Part shown: in pieces, positions 1 to 7,985 of the stretch | Layout of the letters: every line of letters begins with the position of its first letter | Position numbering within the stretch: the first letter of the stretch is position 1 | Assembly: GCA_017617335.1 (NCBI GenBank) | Contig: JAFZWK010000044.1 | Span: 1-64,000, forward strand | Source: Bacteroidaceae bacterium | Lineage (GTDB): Bacteria > Bacteroidota > Bacteroidia > Bacteroidales > Bacteroidaceae | Reading direction: 5' to 3' | Length of the DNA stretch: 64,000 bases | Made by a program: the position numbers and the translations under genes | The notes under the pieces: model-generated | What the model was told of the DNA's origin: nothing | Seen by the model: the letters and a program-made list of their open reading frames with translations, nothing else | Database searches by the model: none

Positions 1-25
1 TATGTAACTAACCGAAGATACAAAA

Positions 26-53
26 TGTAACTTGTAACTTGTAACTTGTAACT
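26..53. repeat. TGTAACT tandem repeat, four copies
   Basis: Four perfect head-to-tail copies of the 7-mer TGTAACT. A fifth isolated copy lies at 3-9. The unit is a simple short repeat. It lies about 280 bases upstream of the first promoter, so a regulatory role is not evident. Confidence 0.85.
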
Positions 54-328
54 AACACAAATTTGTTATAATGTTATTATGTTACTGATTGTCGGTAGGC
101 ATCCTGGTGGGAGAGAACAAGCGGTTGGGACAGCTGATCAATTCAACTCTCTGGCTGAAACGTCTGAAGCAAAGATTGTGGAAGCGAAGAAGAGAGGCGA
201 GGGGGTGTGGATTACAATAAGATCCCCCTCTCTTCCCCTTTAAAAAGCAAAAAGGAGAGCCAAAAATTTGGTGGAATGGAGAAAATAGCTTATTTTGCAA
301 CGCGAGAATGAAAAAAAGTTCACTTTTG

Positions 329-364
329 GTGTTACATTTTTGCTGTTCTCTCGTCTTTAGGGTA
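329..364 (+). promoter_or_regulatory. ECF-type promoter of the TonB-C/BspA-like gene
   Basis: GTGTTACA (329-336), 15 bases, then CGTCTTTAGGGTA (352-364). The same two blocks, with the same 15-base gap, lie before the sigma-factor gene at 1491-1526. This does not resemble the housekeeping TAnnTTTG promoter. Paired GTTAC-like and CGTC-like boxes are typical of ECF sigma promoters, so the neighbouring sigma factor is the likely reader. Transcription would begin about 20 bases before the ATG at 385. Confidence 0.75.
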
Positions 365-384
365 AAACCAAAAAGAAAAAAGAT

Positions 385-1458
385 ATGATTAGACGTAGAA
401 TTACATTGATGAGTGTCCTCTTATTGGGGGGCCTGTACAATAGTTATGCGCAGGAAGTTCGAGATGCGCAGTTCCCTGGTGGGGACAAGGCCTTGCAGCA
501 GTTCATTCGAACTCATGCCATCTACCCGAGTGATATAAAGAAAAAGAATGATTTCAAAGTGATAGCCGAAATATTGATCAAGGAAGACGGCACTGCGGTT
601 TTCGGCAAGTTGAAAAAAACAAAAGGTGCCAAAGATGGTGTATTGCGCGAGGTGAAACATTTGATCAACTCCATGCCCCCATGGGAACCTGCAATAGGCA
701 GAAACACAGAGGGTAAGACTGTAGCGGAAAAGAGCGTTGTGCAGTTGACCATTCCCTTCACCCACCGTCTTTATGTGGGTGAGAATGAAATGGTGGTGCA
801 AGTGAATAATGCAGGAACTCTGGCTCAGCAACTCACACAGGAACAGCAGGACACCTGTACAGCTCTAACCATCAAAGGAAAGTTGAATTCCACCGACATC
901 CTGACTCTGAGGCAGATGGCTGGCGCAGATGGAGGAAAGGGCCGACTGAAGATGCTGGACCTGACTCATGCTGAGATTGTAACGGACCGCACAACTCCTT
1001 ATCTTGTCATTGATGCTTTCGATGAGAGGATAAAGTCAAAGCGAAAGGAAGAATCTGTTGATGGAGGAATGCAAATTCCTGAAACCGCTGATTATTCCCA
1101 TCTTGATTTTAAGGGTGGACCATTCCTGAATCAGCAAATGGCCAAGGTGTCCATTACAAGTACGGTATTCCTACTGGACGAGAAAGCCACGTCTCAAGGC
1201 AATACCGCAGGCAACTGGTATGATCAGAAGGAACTGAATATGGCAAAACTGAAGGAGAAAGATATGTGGAAGTTCAAGGGTCACACGTTGACTATGGAGA
1301 ACGGGCGATGCATTTTCAAAGCCTATACCACAAAGAAAACCTACTGCAGGGACATGTTCTACCGCTGTCCGCAATTGAAATACGTCATGATGCCTTGGAA
1401 TCACCAAGAGAACGACAAGGTACGTGTAGGGAATCTGCAACACCTTTATCTGTTGTAG
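385..1458 (+). CDS. exported protein with TonB C-terminal-like and BspA-N-like domains
   Basis: A 357-residue protein with an N-terminal signal peptide ending near SYAQ (residues 19-22). Residues about 25-130 resemble the TonB C-terminal fold: a PGG start, YPxDIKK, a dG-type hairpin and the MPPWEPA motif before a last strand ending TIPF. Residues about 140-357 begin with a segment of the type TLaQqL..., LtIkGkLNstDIltLRqMaG, LkmLDLthAeIV. That segment is the N-terminal domain that usually precedes leucine-rich repeats in BspA-like surface proteins; no repeats follow it here. The same two domains recur in the STN protein at 2665-4188, so the two genes are paralogous over most of this protein. 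It is preceded by an ECF-type promoter. Role unknown; probably envelope-located and part of the sigma regulon. Confidence 0.7.
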   Translation: MIRRRITLMSVLLLGGLYNSYAQEVRDAQFPGGDKALQQFIRTHAIYPSDIKKKNDFKVIAEILIKEDGTAVFGKLKKTKGAKDGVLREVKHLINSMPPWEPAIGRNTEGKTVAEKSVVQLTIPFTHRLYVGENEMVVQVNNAGTLAQQLTQEQQDTCTALTIKGKLNSTDILTLRQMAGADGGKGRLKMLDLTHAEIVTDRTTPYLVIDAFDERIKSKRKEESVDGGMQIPETADYSHLDFKGGPFLNQQMAKVSITSTVFLLDEKATSQGNTAGNWYDQKELNMAKLKEKDMWKFKGHTLTMENGRCIFKAYTTKKTYCRDMFYRCPQLKYVMMPWNHQENDKVRVGNLQHLYLL

Positions 1459-1490
1459 CAAAAAAAAAATGAAGAAAAAGTTGTATTTTC

Positions 1491-1526
1491 GTGTTACAAA
1501 ACTGCCTCTTTTGCGTCTATAGGGTA
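1491..1526 (+). promoter_or_regulatory. ECF-type promoter of the sigma/anti-sigma/STN operon
   Basis: GTGTTACA (1491-1498), 15 bases, CGTCTATAGGGTA (1514-1526). It matches the promoter before 385 at all 8 positions of the first block and 12 of 13 of the second, with identical spacing. This implies autoregulation by the sigma factor encoded directly downstream. The second block ends only five bases before the ATG at 1532, so the leader is extremely short or the start lies further in. Confidence 0.75.
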
Positions 1527-1531
1527 GAGAT

Positions 1532-2041
1532 ATGTTTTATAAAGCGGAAACTGGTCGTGTGGAAAAGAATGTTTTCATAAGGGAGCTGGAGCAGATGAGA
1601 CCACGGCTTTTGCTGATGGCTCAGAATTGGCTTGAGGACGACACAGAGGCAGAGGATCTTGTGCAGGATGCGATGCTCAAGCTTTGGAAAATTCGCGATG
1701 AATCTATCCGTCATCCCGATTCCTTGGCCCATGTGATAGTCCGCAACCTTTGCATTGACCGTTTGCGCAAGCGGAGTCGTGTGGAGTACCGATCCTTCAT
1801 GGATGACTTTCTTGCAGAGCCGAATCCATCGAAGGATGAGAGGATTTCCCGCTTGATGAGTCTTATCAACCAGTTGCCTGTCATGCAGCAGACCGTCATG
1901 AGGATGCGACATACGCAAGAAATGGAGATACCGGATATCGCTGAGCTGCTGGGCATTTCTGAGGTAGCTGTCAGGATGTCGCTGAGCAGAGCCAGAAAGA
2001 GGCTGTTGAACATGTATAACAAACAATACCCACTATTATGA
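1532..2041 (+). CDS. ECF RNA polymerase sigma factor
   Basis: A 169-residue sigma-70 family factor of the extracytoplasmic-function type. Region 2 is visible around residues 20-90 (a DxEDLVQDAMLKLW helix, then an HPDSLAHVIVRNLCIDRLRK stretch). Region 4 is at about 110-165 (LPVMQQTVMRMRH, then the helix-turn-helix EIPDIAELLGISEVAVRMSL). It directs RNA polymerase to a small envelope-stress or nutrient regulon. It overlaps the next gene by four bases (ATGA), as expected for a sigma/anti-sigma pair. The ATG lies almost on top of the promoter; a GTG at 1559 is an alternative start that keeps all of region 2. The promoter is shared with the gene at 385. Confidence 0.93.
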   Translation: MFYKAETGRVEKNVFIRELEQMRPRLLLMAQNWLEDDTEAEDLVQDAMLKLWKIRDESIRHPDSLAHVIVRNLCIDRLRKRSRVEYRSFMDDFLAEPNPSKDERISRLMSLINQLPVMQQTVMRMRHTQEMEIPDIAELLGISEVAVRMSLSRARKRLLNMYNKQYPLL

Positions 2042-2646
2042 AACAGGAGCAAATAAATGAGTTGATGAAGCGATACCTTGAGGGAGATACTACTCTGGAG
2101 GAGGAGCAACAGCTTTATCAGTATTTTCGCGAGCAGGACGATATCCCCCAGTCCCTGCTTCCTTACCGCCAGATGATGCTTGATCTGGCTGCGGCGGAAG
2201 GAACGGAGAAAGAGGATGAACCTTTGCAGGCGGAATTTTCACGTCAGGAATCCCATTCAATCGGCTGGCGACGCTATGCTGCCATACTGGTCGGCATCGT
2301 CCTGCTGAGCGGCATTGCTTATGCAGCTTTCCGTGCCCATCTCTTTACCCGCTCCTGGAGGGCCGAGGAGACTACCGCTGAGTTGAAGGAGGATAAGATT
2401 CCAGCATCGGACGCGACTGACAAATTCAAGACTTTCGATAATGTTCGTCTCGACTCGATTCTCGATGAAATGGGACATTTTTATCACGTAAGTGTCGAAT
2501 TCATCGAACCTGATGCAAAAGAAATCCGTCTCTTCTTCCGTTGGGACCACAGCCAAAAGATCGATGATGTGGTAGGTATGCTCAATCATTTCCAGCAGAT
2601 CCGTATCCGTCGCGAGAAAGATAAGTTGATTGTGAGTAAGAACTAA
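2038..2646 (+). CDS. short FecR-like anti-sigma factor (DUF4974-type C-terminus)
   Basis: A 202-residue inner-membrane protein. Residues 1-50 form the acidic helical anti-sigma N-terminus (NELMKRYLEGDTTLEEEQQL). One transmembrane segment lies near 80-98 (AAILVGIVLLSGIAYAAF). Residues about 130-202 resemble the FecR C-terminal STN-like domain (FDNVRLDSILDEMG...). A usual FecR of about 320 residues carries a larger beta-rich periplasmic domain before this one; here only a linker of about 30 residues remains. It is expected to hold the sigma factor at the membrane until the periplasmic domain receives a signal, probably from the STN protein encoded next. Translationally coupled to the sigma gene. 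Confidence 0.8.
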   Translation: MKQEQINELMKRYLEGDTTLEEEQQLYQYFREQDDIPQSLLPYRQMMLDLAAAEGTEKEDEPLQAEFSRQESHSIGWRRYAAILVGIVLLSGIAYAAFRAHLFTRSWRAEETTAELKEDKIPASDATDKFKTFDNVRLDSILDEMGHFYHVSVEFIEPDAKEIRLFFRWDHSQKIDDVVGMLNHFQQIRIRREKDKLIVSKN

Positions 2647-2664
2647 TTTAGGGAGGATAGAATC

Positions 2665-4188
2665 GTGTTGATAGGATCAAGAGGACGTAAACTGCTGGTT
2701 ATTGTATTGCTGAATCTGCTGGGTGGCGTGTTGCAAGCCCAGCCTATCCATCTGTCAATCCGTGGGGAGCCTTTGCCTGTTGCCTTACGTGAATTGGCAC
2801 GCGTTTCACCCGATTACAATATCAGTTTCATTTACAATGATTTGGAAGACTTCATCGTAAGTGCCGAGATCAGCGACGCTACCGTTCCCCAGGCGATACG
2901 GCAGTTGGTAGGTCATTATCCAGTGCGTGTCACAGAGGGTAAAGGGAAGACTGTTTATGTGGAGAGCTACGGGAAGGGGTTGCCCCGCTATCGTGGTGAG
3001 GTGGTGTCTTCTGACGGCGTGCCGCTTCCAGAGGTGAACGTCGCCCTGCTCAATCCCGCTGATTCCTCCATAATAGGTAATGGAGTAAGTGGTGAAACTG
3101 GCGTGTTTGTAATTCCTTCGCGTTGTGAAAAGGCATACTTGCGTTTCAGTCATGTTTCCTACAATACTGTTTTCATTCATCCTGACTCATACGAAGTGGG
3201 ACATATTGTCATGCACAGAAAGAAGCCAAAGACGATGGACACGCTGACGGTGGATTCGGATGCCACGCAAACCATCCCTGTGATGAAGGGAATAACTCAA
3301 CTGCGTGAGTATCTGGAAGAGAATGTGGGTTATCCGCGAGACATCAAGAAGAGAAAACGGATGCAGGTCACGGTCTCTTTCTATCTCAACGGTGACAGCA
3401 CCATTGCCCTTAAGCGTATCCTTCATCCCAGAAATCCCAGCCCAGAGCTGGTACTGCGTGTCATGTCGATATTCGAAAGTATCCATCGATGGGTTCCCAA
3501 GGGAAATCTCTCGTACAACAATGATGAGCGGGTAGAGCTGAACATGACCTTCTATCTGGACCCCAATTTCCGTTATAAGTCAGGCATCAGGGAGGTGATG
3601 CTGATGCGGCCAGGCACCCTCGGCCAGGCACTTTCTGAGGCAGAGAAATACACTTGTTCCAGCCTGAAGGTTTATGGGCCCATCAACTCTGCAGATATTG
3701 TTACTCTGCGCACCATGTGTGGAGGAGAAGGGAGGCGAGGCACGTTGCGTCTGCTGGATTTGAGTAATGCCCGTATCGTATCTGACGACAGACCATACTT
3801 GGACATAGATGCTGTGTTGCATCGTGTGAAGGTTTCTCTGGATCCGTTGGTGGACCAGTGGGTGATACTGAATGACCGAAAAATATACATAAATGCTGTG
3901 AATGAGCAGGGGATGGACTGGTATGGGCCTCGATGGATAGATTTCACCCAGCCGGTGGAGCCGCGTGATCTGCGCAAGATGAACATGATGGGGATGAGGA
4001 GGCTCAAAGGTCACCGCATAGAGCAGCGTGGCAGTCATTATCATTATGTGGCGAACACGCATCGCGACACTTTCTATGAGGATATGTTTTACGGATGTCC
4101 CGACCTGCGTGTAGTCGTTCTTCCCTGGTCTGCCAATATCAGCAGGAAAGTAAACGTGTGGGATGGAGAAGTGAAGTACGTGAGGTAA
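2665..4188 (+). CDS. STN and carboxypeptidase-regulatory-like protein with TonB-C-like and BspA-N-like domains
   Basis: A 507-residue exported protein with a GTG start; GGGAGGA at 2651-2657 is a good ribosome binding site. After the signal peptide comes an STN (secretin/TonB short N-terminal) domain at about 29-95, starting LSIRGEPLPVALRELARVSP. A carboxypeptidase-regulatory-like beta domain follows at about 108-180. A TonB-C-like domain lies at about 205-300, with LREYLEENVGYPRDIKKRKR. The BspA-N-like domain at about 315-507 has LKVYGPINSADIVTLRTMCG and LRLLDLSNARIV. STN and regulatory domains normally sit at the front of a TonB-dependent outer-membrane barrel; no barrel is present. The last two domains repeat those of the protein at 385-1458. 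Probably the periplasmic signal partner of the anti-sigma factor. Function inferred. Confidence 0.78.
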   Translation: MLIGSRGRKLLVIVLLNLLGGVLQAQPIHLSIRGEPLPVALRELARVSPDYNISFIYNDLEDFIVSAEISDATVPQAIRQLVGHYPVRVTEGKGKTVYVESYGKGLPRYRGEVVSSDGVPLPEVNVALLNPADSSIIGNGVSGETGVFVIPSRCEKAYLRFSHVSYNTVFIHPDSYEVGHIVMHRKKPKTMDTLTVDSDATQTIPVMKGITQLREYLEENVGYPRDIKKRKRMQVTVSFYLNGDSTIALKRILHPRNPSPELVLRVMSIFESIHRWVPKGNLSYNNDERVELNMTFYLDPNFRYKSGIREVMLMRPGTLGQALSEAEKYTCSSLKVYGPINSADIVTLRTMCGGEGRRGTLRLLDLSNARIVSDDRPYLDIDAVLHRVKVSLDPLVDQWVILNDRKIYINAVNEQGMDWYGPRWIDFTQPVEPRDLRKMNMMGMRRLKGHRIEQRGSHYHYVANTHRDTFYEDMFYGCPDLRVVVLPWSANISRKVNVWDGEVKYVR

Positions 4189-4223
4189 TGGCCTGTCCTC
4201 CTTATTGAATATTTTGTGTTTTT

Positions 4224-4255
4224 CTTGGTGCTTTCATCCAAAATTTGTAATTTTG
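4224..4255 (+). promoter_or_regulatory. candidate housekeeping promoter
   Basis: TAATTTTG at 4248-4255 fits the TAnnTTTG box. A weak TTGG-type upstream box lies 19 bases before it at 4225-4228. It would start transcription near 4262, just before the ATG of the small exported protein. Confidence 0.4.
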
Positions 4256-4281
4256 CCCAGAAATTGATTAAGGTGAGAAGA

Positions 4282-4662
4282 ATGTTGCTTGCTATGAAAC
4301 AATCGATGAGGGCTTTGTTCGTGGGGATAATGATGCTGTTTGTGGGCATCTGCCTGACTGCGGGTAATAAGGTTCAGCATGCTGCCAATCCGCCAAAGAT
4401 AGAGGTCGATACTGCCAACCTGCAGAATCAGATGCGTGATTTGAGCATCCGCCAGCGCATGAGCAGTTCGGCCTTCCCTATCCAGATGCATATTTCAGGA
4501 CGCAGCATCCGTGTGGTAAGTGACCATAATCAGATTCTCCCCATTTACACTCAGAGCGGAGCCTTCTATATGGCTATGCGGTTGAATAAGGGAACCAATT
4601 GGTTGACAGGTTTGCCTCGTGGGCGTTATTTCATAAACAATCGTCCTATCCGCATCAACTGA
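4282..4662 (+). CDS. small exported protein of unknown function
   Basis: 126 residues from the ATG at 4282 (another ATG lies at 4294). The start was placed downstream of the TAATTTTG box and just after an AGAAG-like ribosome binding site. A signal peptide with hydrophobic core ALFVGIMMLFVGICLT is clear. The rest is polar, with a C-terminal stretch of alternating strand-like residues (QSGAFYMAMRLNKGTNWLTG, then GRYFINNRPIRI). That looks like a short beta-sandwich tail of the kind seen in DUF3244 or secretion-domain proteins, but the likeness is too weak to name. It follows the STN operon on the same strand with its own probable promoter. Confidence 0.6.
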   Translation: MLLAMKQSMRALFVGIMMLFVGICLTAGNKVQHAANPPKIEVDTANLQNQMRDLSIRQRMSSSAFPIQMHISGRSIRVVSDHNQILPIYTQSGAFYMAMRLNKGTNWLTGLPRGRYFINNRPIRIN

Positions 4663-4698
4663 GTCTGTTTTCGTATTATCTGAATGTTTTTTTCCACT

Positions 4699-4730
4699 TT
4701 TTCCCTAAAACTTTTGGGTTTTAGGGAAAA
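4699..4730. promoter_or_regulatory. 13-bp perfect inverted repeat enclosing a -33 element
   Basis: Arms at 4699-4711 and 4718-4730 are perfect complements (outward TTTTCCCTAAAAC), with a six-base loop TTTTGG. The loop coincides with the -33 box of the promoter before the acyltransferase gene. It could be an operator or a hairpin ending the upstream transcript; the lack of an immediate T-run makes an operator at least as likely. Confidence 0.7.
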
Positions 4731-4744
4731 TAATGTTATTTTTG
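4712..4744 (+). promoter_or_regulatory. promoter of the glycine-lipid / dgt / dut run
   Basis: TTTTGG at 4712-4717 and TATTTTTG at 4737-4744, 19 bases apart, match the Bacteroidetes housekeeping consensus. The start of transcription falls near 4751, about 16 bases before the ATG. Confidence 0.75.
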
Positions 4745-4766
4745 CACGCTAATATAAAACAGCAAT

Positions 4767-5588
4767 ATGGAAGAGGGCAAGCATTTTGTCTCCGAGATTG
4801 ATTTAGATGATATTATACGCAGTAGAGCTGGAAGCAAGGCGAAATATATTCCTCAGTTTCTGATCAATTGGTTGAAGAAGCTGATTCATCAGGATTTTAT
4901 CAACGAATATTTGCGACGTGGTGATGAAGGAGTTGCTTTCTGCAAGGGAACTGTCGAGTATCTGGGGGTGAAGGTAAACGTTGAGGGACGCGAAAACCTG
5001 CCTGTGGACGGACGATACTATACCTTTGTGAGCAATCATCCTTTGGGTGCCATTGATGGGGTTACGCTTGGATGGGTGATAGGCGAGCACTATGACGGAA
5101 AAATCAAATATCTGGTGAATGATCTGCTAATGAATCTCAAGGGACTTGCTCCTCTGTGTGTGCCTATCAACAAATTGGGCAAGCAGTCTCGCAGTTTTCC
5201 TGCCATTGTGGAGAGTGCTTTCTCAGGCGAGAATCATGTAATCATGTTTCCTGCCGGCTTATGTAGCCGCAAGGGTGATGATGGTGTGGTTCGCGATCTG
5301 GAGTGGGGTAAGGCCTTTGTGACCAAAAGTATCCAATATGAGCATGACGTTGTGCCTATTCATTTCTTGGGGCACAACAGCAACCGCTTCTACAATGTGG
5401 CTCGTTGGTGCAAGCGACTTCATCTGCCCAATCTGGCAATGGCTTTACTGCCGGATGAGATGTACCGCAGTCGTGGCAATCAGTATACGGTCAGGATAGG
5501 AACTCCTATTCCCTGGCAGACTTTCGACAAGAGCAAGACCGCTAAGCAATGGGCTCAGTGGGTCAAAGAATGTGTTTATCAGTTGTAG
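4767..5588 (+). CDS. glsA: PlsC-like O-acyltransferase, probable glycine-lipid synthase GlsA
   Basis: A 273-residue protein of the lysophosphatidate acyltransferase type. The acyltransferase block NHPLGAIDG (the NHxxxxD motif, residues about 90-97) and a later FPAGLCSRKG block (about 160-170) are present. It is followed after nine bases by a GNAT-type N-acyltransferase. In Bacteroides thetaiotaomicron such a pair, GlsB and GlsA, makes glycine lipids: GlsB N-acylates glycine and GlsA adds the second fatty acid to the hydroxyl of the first. The gene pair and sizes fit this assignment. The name rests on family and context, and ornithine or serinolipid products cannot be excluded. The promoter carries an unusual inverted repeat. 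Confidence 0.8.
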   Translation: MEEGKHFVSEIDLDDIIRSRAGSKAKYIPQFLINWLKKLIHQDFINEYLRRGDEGVAFCKGTVEYLGVKVNVEGRENLPVDGRYYTFVSNHPLGAIDGVTLGWVIGEHYDGKIKYLVNDLLMNLKGLAPLCVPINKLGKQSRSFPAIVESAFSGENHVIMFPAGLCSRKGDDGVVRDLEWGKAFVTKSIQYEHDVVPIHFLGHNSNRFYNVARWCKRLHLPNLAMALLPDEMYRSRGNQYTVRIGTPIPWQTFDKSKTAKQWAQWVKECVYQL

Positions 5589-5597
5589 ACGAAAAAT

Positions 5598-6599
5598 ATG
5601 GAAGAGATTATCCCCAAGGTACCACGCGAGCTCTTGAAATCAGAACTCACGGAAGACAAGAAGTTGAGAATGACCAACAAAAGTGGCAATGAGATTTACG
5701 TTGTCACATGGCAGGATTCTCCCAATGTTGTGCGTGAGTTGGGACGACTTCGCGAGATTGCATTCCGTGAGGCAGGCGGAGGGACAGGTTTGTCTTTGGA
5801 TTTGGATGAGTTTGATACGATGGAGAATCCCTATAAGCAGCTGCTCGTGTGGGATCCTGACGAGGAGGAGATTTTGGGTGGATACCGTTATCTCTTGGGC
5901 AGCCAGGTTCAGCTGAAACCTGATGGGCAACCTCTTTTGGCAACGAGTCACATGTTCCATTTCTCTGAGAAGTTCATGAAGGAATACATTCCCTACACCA
6001 TCGAGTTGGGACGTAGTTTCGTTACTTTTGAATATCAGAGCAGCCGCATGGGAACAAAGGGTATCTTTGCTTTAGACAATCTTTGGGATGGTCTGGGAGC
6101 CTTGACTGTAATAGAGCCTGATGTGAAATACCTTTTTGGCAAGTTTACGATGTATCCCAGTTATGACCGTTTGGCTCGCGACATGATACTGTATTTCCTG
6201 AAAAAGCATTTCCCAGATCCTGACCATCTGATAGAACCCATGAAGCCCTTACAGTTGTGGCACGATCCCAAACAATTCGAGGAACTTTTCACCAATGATG
6301 AGTTCCGCAAGGATTACCGCATTCTAAATCGCGAGGTTCGCAAGTTGGGTTACAACATTCCTCCTTTGGTGAATGCCTACATGAATCTGAGTCCTACGAT
6401 GAAACTCTTTGGGACTGCAATCAACGATGGATTTGGCGATGTGGAGGAAACGGGAATCCTGATTGCTGTTGACGAGATTCTGGAAGAAAAACGCATGCGT
6501 CACATTGACACCTTTGCTGCTGAGCATCCTGAACTGGTCAACATCACCAGTGGTGCGAATAGAGTTTTTTATAAGTCAAAAAGTCAAAAAGGAGAATGA
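5598..6599 (+). CDS. glsB: GNAT-type N-acyltransferase, probable glycine-lipid synthase GlsB
   Basis: A 333-residue protein of the OlsB/hemolysin-like acyltransferase family. The acyl-acceptor half includes LREIAFREAGGGTG (about 50-65) and YRYLLGSQ (about 95-105). The motif ELGRSFV followed by a glycine-poor helix at about 135-160 is typical of this group, as is GLGALTVIEPDVKYLFGKFT near 165-190. It would transfer an acyl group from acyl-ACP to the amine of glycine, the first step of glycine-lipid synthesis; the neighbour upstream performs the second. It overlaps the dGTPase gene downstream by four bases. Confidence 0.82.
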   Translation: MEEIIPKVPRELLKSELTEDKKLRMTNKSGNEIYVVTWQDSPNVVRELGRLREIAFREAGGGTGLSLDLDEFDTMENPYKQLLVWDPDEEEILGGYRYLLGSQVQLKPDGQPLLATSHMFHFSEKFMKEYIPYTIELGRSFVTFEYQSSRMGTKGIFALDNLWDGLGALTVIEPDVKYLFGKFTMYPSYDRLARDMILYFLKKHFPDPDHLIEPMKPLQLWHDPKQFEELFTNDEFRKDYRILNREVRKLGYNIPPLVNAYMNLSPTMKLFGTAINDGFGDVEETGILIAVDEILEEKRMRHIDTFAAEHPELVNITSGANRVFYKSKSQKGE

Positions 6600-7963
6600 G
6601 CAGTAGCATGATGAACTGGCAGCAGTTACTCTCCAACAAACGATTGGGGCAGGAGAAATTACCTCATCGCAAGGACGACCGTACTGAATTTCAGCGCGAT
6701 TATGACCGTCTCATCTTTTCAGCTCCTTTTCGTCGGCTCCAGAACAAGACACAAGTCTTCCCTCTGCCAGGAAGCATCTTCGTTCACAATCGTCTGACTC
6801 ATAGCTTAGAGGTAAGTAGCGTAGGACGTAGTCTGGGTAACGATACCTGCCGTCTCTTGTTGGAACGTCATCCACAACTCTATGATACTCATTTTACAGA
6901 ACTTGGCAGCATTGTCAGCGCAGCCTGTTTAGCTCATGATCTAGGCAACCCTCCTTTTGGACACAGTGGGGAGAAAGCCATAGGAACCTATTTCAGCGAG
7001 GGCGAGGGACAATTCCTGCGCAACTATATTTGTTCTGATACTGGTGACGGCCTTACAGAGAAGCAGTGGAATGACCTGATTCATTTTGAAGGTAACGCAA
7101 ATGCGTTTCGTTTGCTTACTCATCATTTTGTGGGGCGACGTGAGGGCGGATTCGTAATGACCTATAGTACGCTGGCCAGTATTGTTAAGTATCCTTTTTC
7201 GTCGGACTTGGCTGGGCAGAAACGCAAGTTCGGATTCTTCCAAAGCGAGATAGCAGATTTCCGCAAAATTGCCGATGAATTGGGCATTTTATGTCTTGAA
7301 GAAAGAGATGGGAGTTGCAGATATGCTCGTTATCCGTTGGTTTATTTGGTGGAGGCTGCCGATGATATCTGTTATGAAATCATGGATATCGAGGATGCCC
7401 ACAAATTGAAGATACTTACCACAGATGAGACACAATCACTCCTGCTCAATTTCTTCCCCTCAGAACAGAAAGAACATATTCGTACCCGTATGCATACCTT
7501 GAATGATATCAACGAGCAGATTGTGTATCTCCGTTCGTGTGTTATCAATTGTCTTGAGGCTGAGTGCGTGAAAGTTTTTGTGGAAAACGAGGATGAAATT
7601 CTTTCTGGAGAATTCGAGGGAAGTCTGATTAGGCATATAAGTGACATTCCTCGCCAAGCTTTTCAGGATTGCGAGAAAGTAGCTTTCAGCAAAATTTATC
7701 ATTGTAAGGATGTGGTTGATATCGAGATAGCTGGTTATACGGTGATTACCACGTTAACAGACTTGATGGTACATGCTGTGACGAATCCGGAAAAGGCTTT
7801 CTCGAAGTTGCTCATCAATCGAGTCAGTACGCAGTATGACATCAGGGCCAACACTCTCTATGAGCGTATCATGGCTGTTCTGGACTACATCTCTGGTATG
7901 ACTGACGTATATGCACTGGATCTCTATCGTAAAATCAAAGGCATGAGTCTGCCTATTGTTTAA
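6596..7963 (+). CDS. dgt: deoxyguanosinetriphosphate triphosphohydrolase
   Basis: A 455-residue HD-domain enzyme that hydrolyses dGTP (and often other dNTPs) to the nucleoside and tripolyphosphate. The metal-binding residues are seen in [18 protein letters not shown] (about 65-82) and [17 protein letters not shown] (about 120-137). An N-terminal [12 protein letters not shown] motif is also characteristic. Length fits the family. Start overlaps glsB by ATGA. It is followed 22 bases later by dut, so two dNTP-pool enzymes lie in one run behind the lipid genes. Confidence 0.95.
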   Translation: MSSSMMNWQQLLSNKRLGQEKLPHRKDDRTEFQRDYDRLIFSAPFRRLQNKTQVFPLPGSIFVHNRLTHSLEVSSVGRSLGNDTCRLLLERHPQLYDTHFTELGSIVSAACLAHDLGNPPFGHSGEKAIGTYFSEGEGQFLRNYICSDTGDGLTEKQWNDLIHFEGNANAFRLLTHHFVGRREGGFVMTYSTLASIVKYPFSSDLAGQKRKFGFFQSEIADFRKIADELGILCLEERDGSCRYARYPLVYLVEAADDICYEIMDIEDAHKLKILTTDETQSLLLNFFPSEQKEHIRTRMHTLNDINEQIVYLRSCVINCLEAECVKVFVENEDEILSGEFEGSLIRHISDIPRQAFQDCEKVAFSKIYHCKDVVDIEIAGYTVITTLTDLMVHAVTNPEKAFSKLLINRVSTQYDIRANTLYERIMAVLDYISGMTDVYALDLYRKIKGMSLPIV

Positions 7964-7985
7964 GTTATTAATAAAATATAAGGAT

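Larger units (their letters stand above)
1..384. other. gene-free leading region
   Basis: No convincing gene lies here. The one longer open frame, on the minus strand at 82-300, has no recognisable motif, signal sequence or start context. The region holds a short tandem repeat near its left end, a purine/pyrimidine-rich middle part, and the ECF-type promoter of the first gene near its right end. Confidence 0.6.

Noticed and set aside
82..300. Minus-strand open frame of 72 codons
   Set aside because: No signal sequence, motif, promoter or start context, and unusual composition (runs of Phe, Arg and Pro).
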